Below are positions 1 through 6,091 of a stretch of 9,800 nt of DNA, piece after piece (position 1 is the first letter of the stretch; every line of letters starts with the position of its first letter). The position numbers and the translations under genes were made by a program. Below the pieces are notes generated by a model. The model did not search any database and was not told the origin of the DNA. It saw only the letters and a program-made list of their open reading frames with translations. The DNA is taken from NCBI GenBank assembly GCA_937925755.1, contig CALAMX010000098.1, forward strand, positions 1-9,800, in the 5' to 3' direction. This DNA is from an uncultured Burkholderiales bacterium (GTDB lineage Bacteria > Pseudomonadota > Gammaproteobacteria > Burkholderiales > Thiobacillaceae).

Positions 1-207
1 ATAGCCGCGGGCGATGGAGACGACCAGGCGCAGATGCGACAGCACCAGTTGCCGCGCCGCCTCCAAGTCGTTGTGCTCGCGGAAGCGCTTGGCCAGGGCA
101 TACTCCTCCTCAGGGCTGAGGATGGGGAAGCGGTTGACCGCTTGGATGTAGTTCTCCAGACTGCCGAGCGAGGTGGGTACAGGATAGCTCAGGGTGGCTG
201 TGGTCAT
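1..207 (-). CDS. rpoH: RNA polymerase sigma-32 (heat-shock sigma factor), N-terminal part
   Basis: This is the first 69 codons of sigma-32, which directs RNA polymerase to heat-shock promoters. The rest lies beyond the left edge. The translation begins MTTATLSYPVPTSLGSLENY and continues through PILSPEEEYALAKRF, DLEAARQLVLSHLR and LVVSIARGY. These match the RpoH-specific N-terminus and the beginning of sigma region 2 (compare the E. coli segments DLEAAKTLILSHLR and VVHIARNY, from memory). The ATG at 205-207 is preceded by a strong ribosome binding site, GGAGGG, five bases upstream (213-218). The gene lies downstream of ftsYEX on the same strand, as in E. coli and Pseudomonas. The 287-base gap, with its own operator and candidate promoter, suggests independent transcription. 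Identity is secure; only the start can be seen. Confidence 0.95.
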   Translation of the reverse strand, partial: MTTATLSYPVPTSLGSLENYIQAVNRFPILSPEEEYALAKRFREHNDLEAARQLVLSHLRLVVSIARGY

Positions 208-237
208 CGAAGCCCTCCGAAAGTTTTTGTAACAAGT

Positions 238-264
238 TTAGCACTCGCCTATCGAGAGTGCTAA
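238..264 (-). promoter_or_regulatory. CIRCE operator (HrcA binding site) in the rpoH leader
   Basis: TTAGCACTC at 238-246, a 9-base spacer, and GAGTGCTAA at 256-264 form a perfect inverted repeat identical to the CIRCE consensus (TTAGCACTC-N9-GAGTGCTAA). CIRCE is bound by the heat-shock repressor HrcA and is classically found before groESL and hrcA/dnaK operons. Here its nearest edge is 30 bases from the rpoH start codon, and no other gene starts nearby. The inference is that HrcA represses rpoH itself, so the sigma-32 regulon would be subordinate to HrcA. Confidence 0.93.
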
Positions 265-278
265 CAGCGTAAAGTTCC
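250..278 (-). promoter_or_regulatory. Candidate sigma-E-type promoter of rpoH
   Basis: Read on the minus strand, GGAACTT (278 to 272) matches the extracytoplasmic sigma-E -35 consensus exactly. It is followed after 16 bases by TCGATA (255 to 250), which keeps the TC and A of the -10 element but is otherwise a weak match. Transcription would start near 243, giving a leader of about 36 bases. In E. coli one rpoH promoter is sigma-E dependent, so this is plausible. The -10 lies in the CIRCE spacer, so bound HrcA would occlude the promoter. Confidence 0.4.
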
Positions 279-359
279 CGCGGCGTGGGTGGAGCAAACA
301 CCCCCGGCAAGCTTGCTTGTGTCGGTGCTCCTGCACCCCGACCACATCGAAGAGCGGTG

Positions 360-427
360 GTAGGAGCGACGAGAGTCGCGACTTCGACTGCGGGCAACGC
401 AATGGTCGCGGCTTTCGCCGCTCCTAC
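360..427. repeat. REPIN-like element: two inverted REP hairpins
   Basis: Two 23-base units face each other. GTAGGAGCGACGAGAGTCGC plus GAC lies at 360-382 on the plus strand, and GTAGGAGCGGCGAAAGCCGC plus GAC lies at 405-427 on the minus strand. They differ at only three positions. Each starts with the GTAG tetranucleotide typical of RAYT-associated REP sequences. Each also forms its own 5-bp stem: GCGAC/GTCGC around 366-379, and GCGGC/GCCGC around 408-421. Together the units form a 68-base imperfect palindrome with a 22-base centre (383-404). It sits between the 3' end of ftsX and rpoH, a usual intergenic location, and could stabilise or end the ftsX transcript. No RAYT transposase is in this window. 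Confidence 0.7.
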
Positions 428-494
428 AACGGTCATGGGCTAACGGCCACGTTCACGGGCTGGGAACGATGGTCATGTCCGTTGTTAAGCGGGC

Positions 495-1403
495 TCATCT
501 CGGGGTGTCCAGCCCGCGCAGGGTGTATCCCACGGCGAAATAGGCGCCGGCGAGCCCCAGCAGGGTCGAGGTGGCGAGCAGGGCGGCGGCCTCGGGTGCG
601 GCAAGCCCGGTCAAGCGAAAGGTCGTGCCGTAGCTGTCGGCGAGCCGGGCGACGCTGTCCTCGAGCAGGAGGGCCGTCACGGCGAGCAGCAGCCAGGCGG
701 CCAGCCCCCCCGCGAGGCCCTGGAGGGCGCCGAAGTAGAGGAAAGGGCGGCGGATGAAACGGTCGGTGGCGCCAATGAGGCGGGCCACCTCGATCTCGTC
801 GCGTTGGGCATAGATTTGCAGCCGGATGGTATTGCCGGTGATGACGGCCAGGGCCAGGCCGAGCAGGATGGCGAGCAGGGTGACCAGATCGCGGCCGAGG
901 GCGAGCAGGGCGGCAAGCCGCCGGGCCCAGTCGGTGTCGAGGTTGACCCGCTCGACCTCGGGCAGGCGCGCGAGGGCCTCGCGCAGGCGTTCCAGGCTGG
1001 TGGGGTCGGGATCGCGGGCGCTGACGACCAAGGTATGCGGCAGGGGGTTGGCGGGAAGCGCTGCCGCCACTTCGCCCAGGCCGGCGGCGGCAAGTTGCGC
1101 CAGCGCCGCGTCCCGGTCGATGAGACGCACGTGGCGCACCTCCGGCCGTGTGGCGAGCTTGGCGGCGAGGCGGCGTGCCTGCTCGAGGCCGACCTCGGTC
1201 TTGAGGAAGAGGCTGAGCTCCGCCTCGGTGGGGACGTTGCCGGCAAGGCGTTGGAGGTTGGCAAGCGCGAGATAGAGGCCGGCCGGCAGGCTCAAGGCCA
1301 CGGCGATCACCAGGACGGTGAAGAGCGAGGCGAACGGCGCGTCGATGAGCCGTTTGAAGGCCACGCGCAGGCTGTGCAGGTTGTGTTCGACCCAGGCGCT
1401 CAT
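495..1403 (-). CDS. ftsX: Cell division protein FtsX (membrane subunit of FtsEX)
   Basis: FtsX is the inner-membrane partner of the ATPase FtsE. The FtsEX complex sits at the divisome and activates septal peptidoglycan hydrolases through periplasmic regulators such as EnvC. The 302-aa protein begins MSAWVEHNLHSLRVAFKRL and has the family topology. TM1 is at about residues 26-48, a periplasmic domain follows at about 50-168, and three C-terminal TM segments lie at about 172-192, 222-246 and 270-293. The cytoplasmic RDEIEVARLIGAT segment (201-213), between TM2 and TM3, is a characteristic FtsX motif that contacts FtsE. The ATG shares four bases (ATGA, 1400-1403) with the ftsE stop, so translation is probably coupled. 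An open frame extends upstream to 1655 but only shadows ftsE. Confidence 0.95.
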   Translation of the reverse strand: MSAWVEHNLHSLRVAFKRLIDAPFASLFTVLVIAVALSLPAGLYLALANLQRLAGNVPTEAELSLFLKTEVGLEQARRLAAKLATRPEVRHVRLIDRDAALAQLAAAGLGEVAAALPANPLPHTLVVSARDPDPTSLERLREALARLPEVERVNLDTDWARRLAALLALGRDLVTLLAILLGLALAVITGNTIRLQIYAQRDEIEVARLIGATDRFIRRPFLYFGALQGLAGGLAAWLLLAVTALLLEDSVARLADSYGTTFRLTGLAAPEAAALLATSTLLGLAGAYFAVGYTLRGLDTPR

Positions 1404-2092
1404 GCGGGCAGGGACCCGGTGACGGTGGTGTTCGGCTGGGCGTCGATGAGCCGCCCGTGGGCGAGGGTGATGCGGCGGCCGCCGTAGCGGCGGATGAGGT
1501 CTAGGTTGTGGGTGGAGATGACCAAGGTCACGCCGACCTGGTTGAAGGCGCGGAACATCTCCATGATCTCGTGGGCGTAGGCGTCGTCCAGGTTGGCCAT
1601 GGGCTCGTCGGCCAGGACCAGGGCCGGCCGACTGACGATGGCGCGGGCGATGCACAGGCGCTGCTGCTCGCCGCCGGAGAGGGTGATGGGCCGCGCGCGC
1701 TCGCGCCCGAGCAGCCCCACCTTGTCGAGCGCGGCGCGCGCCCGCTTGGCGGCATCATGCCCGCTCAGACCCTGGATATGCAGGGGCAGCAGGACGTTGT
1801 CGAACACCGTGCGGTCGTACAGCAGCTTGTGATCCTGGAAGATGAGCCCGATGTTGCGGCGGAAGTAGGGTAGCGCCGCCCGCTTGAGCCGGCTGATGTT
1901 CTGGCCGTTGACGATGATCTGCCCGCTGGTGGGCCGCTCGATGGCGGCGATGAGCTTGAGCAACGTGCTCTTGCCGGCACCGGAGTGCCCGGTGAGGAAG
2001 ACCATCTCGCCCTGGGCGATCCTCAGGCTCACCTCGGACAGGGCCTCGTGGCCACCGGGGTAGCGCTTGGTGACGCGGTCGAATTCGATCAT
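1400..2092 (-). CDS. ftsE: Cell division ATP-binding protein FtsE
   Basis: This is the 230-aa cytoplasmic ATPase of the FtsEX ABC complex. All nucleotide-binding motifs are intact: Walker A GHSGAGKS (35-42), Q-loop Q86 in IFQDHKLL, signature LSGGEQQR (138-145), Walker B VLADEP (159-164), D-loop ANLD (166-169) and switch histidine H195 in STHNLDL. I chose the ATG at 2090-2092 because it gives the family N-terminus MIEFDRVTKRY, eight bases after the ftsY stop. An in-frame TTG at 2102-2104 overlaps the ftsY TGA as TTGA and would add four residues. Neither start has a clear Shine-Dalgarno, so the gene probably relies on coupling to ftsY. It sits in the conserved order ftsY-ftsE-ftsX. Confidence 0.96.
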   Translation of the reverse strand: MIEFDRVTKRYPGGHEALSEVSLRIAQGEMVFLTGHSGAGKSTLLKLIAAIERPTSGQIIVNGQNISRLKRAALPYFRRNIGLIFQDHKLLYDRTVFDNVLLPLHIQGLSGHDAAKRARAALDKVGLLGRERARPITLSGGEQQRLCIARAIVSRPALVLADEPMANLDDAYAHEIMEMFRAFNQVGVTLVISTHNLDLIRRYGGRRITLAHGRLIDAQPNTTVTGSLPA

Positions 2093-2100
2093 GCCGGGGT

Positions 2101-3144
2101 TCAATCGCCGAACAGGGCGTCGACGAACTCGCGCGCGCGAAAGGGGGCGAGGTCGTCCAGGCCCTCGCCCACGCCGATGTAGCGCACCGGGATGGGGGCG
2201 CCGGTGTGCCCGGGGCGGCGGGCGAGCGCGGCGATGACCCCGCCCTTGGCGGTGCCGTCCAGCTTGGTGAGCACCAGGCCGGTGACCTGGATGGCCGCGT
2301 CGAAGGCCTTGACCTGGGCAAGCGCGTTTTGCCCCGTGTTGGCGTCGAGCACCAGCAACACCTCGTGCGGGGCGGTCGGGTCGGCCTTCTGGATCACGCG
2401 CCGCACCTTGCGGATCTCCTCCATCAGGTGCAATTGGGTGGGCAAGCGCCCGGCGGTGTCGGCCAGGACGACGTCGATGCCACGGGCGCGCGCCGATTGC
2501 ACGGCGTCGAAGATGACCGCAGCGGGGTCACTGCCTTGGCCGCCCACCACTTCGACCTGGTTACGCTCAGCCCACACCATGAGTTGCTCGCGCGCCGCGG
2601 CCCGAAAGGTGTCGCCGGCGGCGAGCAGCACGGAGCGCCCCTCGGCCTGGAAGCGCTTGGCCAGCTTGCCGATGGTGGTGGTCTTGCCGGCGCCGTTGAC
2701 CCCAGCGAGCATGATGACGAAAGGGCGGGCGCGCGAGACGTCGAGCGGCGCCTCCAGCGGCGCGAGCAGCGCGAGCAGCAGGTCCTTGAGCGCGTCGCGC
2801 AGTTGCGCGGAATCGGTCAGGCGGTCGCGCTTGACGCGCTGGCGCAGGGAGTCGAGCAGATCGTCCGTGGCCTCGACGCCGACGTCGGCGGTGAGCAGGA
2901 TCTCCTCGAGCTCGGCGTACAGGGCCTCGTCGATCTGGGGATGGCGGCGGAAGAGCTCGCCCACCGGGGTGTTGAGGACCTGGCGGGTCTTGGCCAGCCC
3001 GGCCTTGAGGCGCTGCGCCCAGCCCAGCCGCGCCGGCTGGCTGGCGGCCTCGACGGCGGTGGCGGGCTCGGGAGAGGCCGCCGACCCAGGGGCGGCGACG
3101 GTCTCTGGAGAGGGCTTTTTGCCGGCTTTGAAGAAACCGAACAC
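2101..3144 (-). CDS. ftsY: Signal recognition particle receptor FtsY
   Basis: FtsY is the SRP receptor GTPase. It docks Ffh/4.5S RNA-ribosome complexes at the inner membrane for co-translational insertion. The 347-aa product starts at a GTG (3142-3144) giving MFGFFKAGKK, the usual FtsY N-terminus. A short Ala/Pro/Glu-rich A region follows (about 10-40), much shorter than the E. coli one. The N domain is at about 45-130 and the G domain at about 140-347. GTPase motifs are GVNGAGKT (148-155), DTFRAAA (178-184), DTAGR (229-233), TKLDG (293-297) and the closing GVGEGLDDL. The loop before the closing motif (about 309-318) looks about five residues longer than in E. coli. No good Shine-Dalgarno precedes the GTG, so the start rests on homology. 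The same frame stays open to 4413, which is chance read-through opposite the M16 gene. Confidence 0.95.
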   Translation of the reverse strand: MFGFFKAGKKPSPETVAAPGSAASPEPATAVEAASQPARLGWAQRLKAGLAKTRQVLNTPVGELFRRHPQIDEALYAELEEILLTADVGVEATDDLLDSLRQRVKRDRLTDSAQLRDALKDLLLALLAPLEAPLDVSRARPFVIMLAGVNGAGKTTTIGKLAKRFQAEGRSVLLAAGDTFRAAAREQLMVWAERNQVEVVGGQGSDPAAVIFDAVQSARARGIDVVLADTAGRLPTQLHLMEEIRKVRRVIQKADPTAPHEVLLVLDANTGQNALAQVKAFDAAIQVTGLVLTKLDGTAKGGVIAALARRPGHTGAPIPVRYIGVGEGLDDLAPFRAREFVDALFGD

Positions 3145-3246
3145 GGCAGTGGGGGTCAGAAGATGGGTTGAATGTGGTTCAATCTTATCATGCAGCCACT
3201 GTCGGCCCGGCAGTCGTCTGCAGCCAGTGAAAGGATGATGCGCGAC
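3145..3246. promoter_or_regulatory. Divergent promoter region between ftsY and the M16 operon
   Basis: This gap of about 100 bases must drive both ftsYEX (leftward) and the M16-rsmD-coaD operon (rightward). Rightward, TATCAT at 3186-3191 is a 5-of-6 match to a sigma-70 -10 box, but no good -35 is spaced for it. Leftward, TAAGAT (3188 to 3183) overlaps the same AT-rich spot. A small dyad, TTGAA-N5-TTCAA (3168-3182), lies beside them and could be an operator. AAGGA at 3231-3235 is the probable ribosome binding site for the rightward gene. The box assignments are weak. Confidence 0.3.
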
Positions 3247-4653
3247 ATGAGACGAAGACCGATCAACCCATCGACCTTGCTCTGGGTCCTGCTCATCGGG
3301 CTTGGCTTGGCCTGGGTGGGGCCCGCTCGGGCTGGACAGGGCGAGACTTACGAACACACTCTCGCCAATGGCCTCAAGGTGATCGTCAAGCCCGACCACC
3401 GCGCGCCCGTGGTGGTGAGCCAACTGTGGTACCGCGCCGGCAGTATGGACGAGAGCTATGGCACGACCGGCGTGGCACACGTGCTGGAGCACATGATGTT
3501 CAAGGGGACCGCCGCGCTGCCCGATGGCGAGTTCTCCCGGCGCATCGCCGCCGCCGGCGGGCGCGAGAACGCCTTCACCTCGCGTGATGCGACCGTTTAT
3601 CACCAGACCCTGCAAGCGGACCGCTTGGGGTTGGCGTTCGAGCTGGAGGCCGACCGCATGGTCAACCTCACCCTGTCGCCCGCGGCCTTTGCCAAGGAGA
3701 TCGAGGTGGTCAAAGAGGAACGGCGGCAGCGCACCGAGGACAACCCGCACGCGCTGCTGTACGAGGCCCTGATGGCGACCGCCTATCAGTCCCACCCCTA
3801 TCGGCACCCGGTCATCGGCTGGATGGACGACCTCGAACACCTGCGCGTGGAGGACGCGCGCGCCTGGTACGAGCGCTGGTACGCGCCCAACAACGCGCTG
3901 CTCGTGGTCGTCGGCGATGTCGAGCCGGCGGCGGTGTTCGCCCTGGCCGAGCGGCACTTCGGGGCCATCCCGGCACGCGCGTTGCCGCTGCGACGGGCGC
4001 TGGCCGAGGTTGAGCCGCGCGGGATGCGCACGGTCACGGTCAAGGCGCCGGCGCGACTGGCCGCCGCCTATCTCGCCTGGCATGTGCCGCGGCTGGCCGA
4101 CCCCGCGGCGGACTGGGAGCCCTACGCCCTGGAGGTCCTGGCGGGGGTGCTCGACGGCCATGCCTCGGCCCGCCTGCCGCGCGCCTTGGTGCGGGAGCAG
4201 CAGGTGGCGGTGGACGTGGGGGCGTACTACGATGCCGTGGCGCGCGGCCCCGGCCTGTTTTTGCTGAGCCTCACCGCGGCCGAGGGCAAGCCTCTGGATG
4301 CGGCGGTGGCGGCCTTGCGTCGGGAGATCGAGCGCATTCAACGCGATGGAGTCGACGCCGAGGAGCTCGCGCGCGTCAAGGCCCAGGTCTTGGCCGCCCA
4401 GGTCTTCGAGCAAGACTCGCTGTTTTTCCAGGCACGCGAGATCGGGCTATGGGAGAGCGCCGGCCTGCGTCACCAGACGCGCAGGCTGCGCTTCGAGCGG
4501 TTGCGTGAGGTCACCCCCGAGCAGGTCCAGGCGGTGGCCCGCCGCTATCTCGTCGATGACCGCCTGACCCTCGCCCGTCTGGAGCCGCAGCCGGTGGAGG
4601 CCGGCCTGGCGCGGCCGACGGCACGCTTGCTGGGAGACCGCCATGCGCGCTAG
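3247..4653 (+). CDS. Exported zinc metallopeptidase, M16 family (catalytic subunit type)
   Basis: This 468-aa protein is an M16 (pitrilysin/processing-peptidase type) metallopeptidase. An Arg-rich start and hydrophobic stretch, about residues 2-29 ending GPARA, form a signal peptide, so it should act in the periplasm. The inverted zinc motif HVLEH is at 78-82, with the third ligand glutamate in VVKEER (157/158), the spacing expected for the family. The second M16 lobe follows at about 220-468, but the usual C-terminal R/Y substrate motif is not evident, so the next gene probably supplies it. I preferred the ATG at 3247 because AAGGA at 3231-3235 suits it and the signal peptide fits. In-frame ATGs at 3172, 3190, 3235 and 3238 are alternatives. 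The gene is divergent from ftsY, and its last 11 bases overlap the next gene. The natural substrate is unknown. Confidence 0.9.
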   Translation: MRRRPINPSTLLWVLLIGLGLAWVGPARAGQGETYEHTLANGLKVIVKPDHRAPVVVSQLWYRAGSMDESYGTTGVAHVLEHMMFKGTAALPDGEFSRRIAAAGGRENAFTSRDATVYHQTLQADRLGLAFELEADRMVNLTLSPAAFAKEIEVVKEERRQRTEDNPHALLYEALMATAYQSHPYRHPVIGWMDDLEHLRVEDARAWYERWYAPNNALLVVVGDVEPAAVFALAERHFGAIPARALPLRRALAEVEPRGMRTVTVKAPARLAAAYLAWHVPRLADPAADWEPYALEVLAGVLDGHASARLPRALVREQQVAVDVGAYYDAVARGPGLFLLSLTAAEGKPLDAAVAALRREIERIQRDGVDAEELARVKAQVLAAQVFEQDSLFFQAREIGLWESAGLRHQTRRLRFERLREVTPEQVQAVARRYLVDDRLTLARLEPQPVEAGLARPTARLLGDRHAR

Positions 4654-6091
4654 AAGCCTGTACCTCAGCCTCGCTTTTTTGCTTGTGCTGCCCGTCTGGG
4701 CGGGGCTCGACCACGGGTCGAGCGCAAGCCCCGCCATTCATGGCGGGCTGAGCGAGACGAGGCATGTGCCCGGGGCCGAAGGCCCCACTCGAGCGCGTGG
4801 CGAGGAAGCCCCGCCTTTCCAGGGCGGGGCAACTCACATCCAGCACTGGGTGAGCGCCAGCGGGGCGCGCGTGTACTTCGTGGAAAACCGCGACCTGCCC
4901 ATGCTGGACGTGAGCGTCAGCTTCGCGGCCGGCAGCGCGCGCGACCCTTCGCCCGCGGCGGCGGGGCTGGCGCGCATGACCCACCAGCTCATGCGCCTGG
5001 GCGCGGGCCCCTGGTCGGAACAGGCCCTGGCCGAGGCCCTGGCGGACGTCGGTGCCGTGCTCTCCGGGCATTTCGACGCCGACCGCGCCGGTTTCAGCCT
5101 GCGCACCTTGAGCGACGAGCGTGAGCGCACGCGCGCCGTGGCCGTCCTGCGTGCGGTGCTGGCCGAGCCGCACTTCGCACCGGCGGTGCTGGTGCGCGAG
5201 AAGGCGCGGGCGGTGGCCGGGCTCAAGGAGGCGGCCACCCAGCCCGGCTACCTCGGGGAAAAGGCCTTTAAGGCCGCCCTCTATGCCAGCCACCCCTACG
5301 CCCAGGAGGCGTCGGGCGAGATCGAGGCGATCGAGCGGCTGACGGTGGAGGACCTCCAAGGGTTCCACCGGCGCCATTACGTGGCGCGCAATGCCACAGT
5401 GGCCATCCTGGGCGACCTCGATCGCGCGGCGGCGGCGGCCCTGGCCGAATTCCTCACCGCCGCCCTGCCGGCCGGCGAGGCGCCGCCGCCGCTGCCCGAG
5501 GTTGAGGTCGCCGCGACCGGCAGCGAGCGCGTGATCCCGCACCACGCCACGCAAAGCCACCTCTTCGTGGGGATGCCCGCCATCCGGCGCGACGACCCGG
5601 ACTTCTTCCCACTGGTGGTCGGCAATTACATCCTCGGCGGCGGCGGTTTCGACTCGCGACTGCTCAACGAGATCCGCGTCAAACGTGGGCTGGCCTACAG
5701 CGCCTACAGCCAGCTAGAGCCCATGCAGGCGCTGGGCCCCTTTCGCATCGGCCTGCAGACCCGGCGCGAGGCGACCGACGCGGCGCTCGAGGTGGTGCGC
5801 AAGACCTTGGAGGACTTCCTGCGCGAGGGTCCGACCGAGGCAGAGCTCAGACAGGCCAAGGACTTCCTCGTGGGCAGCTTCCCCCTGCGCTTGGACAGCA
5901 ACCGCAAGATCCTCGAGCAGCTCGCCGTGATCGGCTTCTACCGGCTGCCGCTCGACTGGCTGGCGCAATACCCGGCGCGGGTCGAGGCGGTCACCCGCGA
6001 GGACATCGTGCGGGCCTTCCGCGCGCGCATCCGGCCCGAGGCCCTGCACACCGTGGTCGTCGGCGGGCAGCGTGAGGCGCAATCCAACTAA
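4643..6091 (+). CDS. Exported M16 family protein, non-catalytic partner
   Basis: This 482-aa secreted M16 homologue follows the catalytic M16 gene with an 11-base overlap. GGGAG (4632-4636) precedes its ATG by six bases. The signal peptide is residues 1 to about 21. The M16 fold begins at about residue 65 (HIQHWVSASGARVYFVE). Where HxxEH should lie, the sequence reads ARMTHQLMRLG (110-120), so zinc binding is lost. The C-terminal lobe keeps NEIRVKRGLAYSAYS (342-356), the R/Y motif used in substrate binding. Such pairs of an active and an inactive M16 protein are known to form heterodimers, as in mitochondrial processing peptidase, and that is the likely arrangement here. Residues of about 21-63 are low-complexity and encoded by stacked DNA hairpins, apparently an in-frame insertion (see the separate repeat entry). 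The last 20 bases overlap rsmD. Confidence 0.9.
   Translation: MRARSLYLSLAFLLVLPVWAGLDHGSSASPAIHGGLSETRHVPGAEGPTRARGEEAPPFQGGATHIQHWVSASGARVYFVENRDLPMLDVSVSFAAGSARDPSPAAAGLARMTHQLMRLGAGPWSEQALAEALADVGAVLSGHFDADRAGFSLRTLSDERERTRAVAVLRAVLAEPHFAPAVLVREKARAVAGLKEAATQPGYLGEKAFKAALYASHPYAQEASGEIEAIERLTVEDLQGFHRRHYVARNATVAILGDLDRAAAAALAEFLTAALPAGEAPPPLPEVEVAATGSERVIPHHATQSHLFVGMPAIRRDDPDFFPLVVGNYILGGGGFDSRLLNEIRVKRGLAYSAYSQLEPMQALGPFRIGLQTRREATDAALEVVRKTLEDFLREGPTEAELRQAKDFLVGSFPLRLDSNRKILEQLAVIGFYRLPLDWLAQYPARVEAVTREDIVRAFRARIRPEALHTVVVGGQREAQSN
4705..4830 (+). repeat. Hairpin-rich palindromic insertion inside the second M16 gene
   Basis: Four inverted repeats are packed into 126 bases: GCTCGACC/GGTCGAGC (4705-4712 and 4716-4723, 3-base loop), CCCGCCA/TGGCGGG (4730-4736 and 4741-4747), GGGGCC/GGCCCC (4772-4777 and 4781-4786), and GCCCCGCC/GGCGGGGC (4808-4815 and 4823-4830). 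AGCCCCGCC occurs as a direct repeat at 4727 and 4807, each copy followed by a hairpin. TCGAGCGC recurs at 4718 and 4789. The stretch encodes residues 21-63 of the protein, a Gly/Ala/Ser-rich segment with no M16 similarity that I can recognise, and it keeps the frame. It could be a small non-autonomous mobile element; hairpins near both ends are reminiscent of IS200/IS605-type ends, but that is only a resemblance. Confidence 0.55.

Noticed and set aside
307..316. 10-base palindrome GCAAGCTTGC upstream of rpoH
   Set aside because: It is short, with no surrounding dyad or known operator match; probably chance.
34..757. Small frames on both strands over the rpoH start, leader and REP region (34-264, 110-436, 317-757)
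   Set aside because: They cross rpoH, the CIRCE element, the REP repeats or ftsX and have biased, repeat-derived composition with no ribosome binding site support.
495..1655. Longer ftsX frame beginning at 1655
   Set aside because: The extra 84 residues are an Arg/Pro/His-rich shadow of ftsE, and the ATG at 1403 gives the family N-terminus and an ATGA overlap.
2192..3238. Plus-strand frames of more than 300 codons opposite ftsY
   Set aside because: Their Ser/Arg- or Gly/Leu-rich composition is typical of shadow frames in GC-rich DNA, and ftsY on the other strand is certain.
2101..4413. A 770-codon open frame extending ftsY far upstream on the minus strand
   Set aside because: The part beyond 3144 is antisense to the well-supported M16 gene, has no family resemblance, and FtsY normally starts at MFGFFK.
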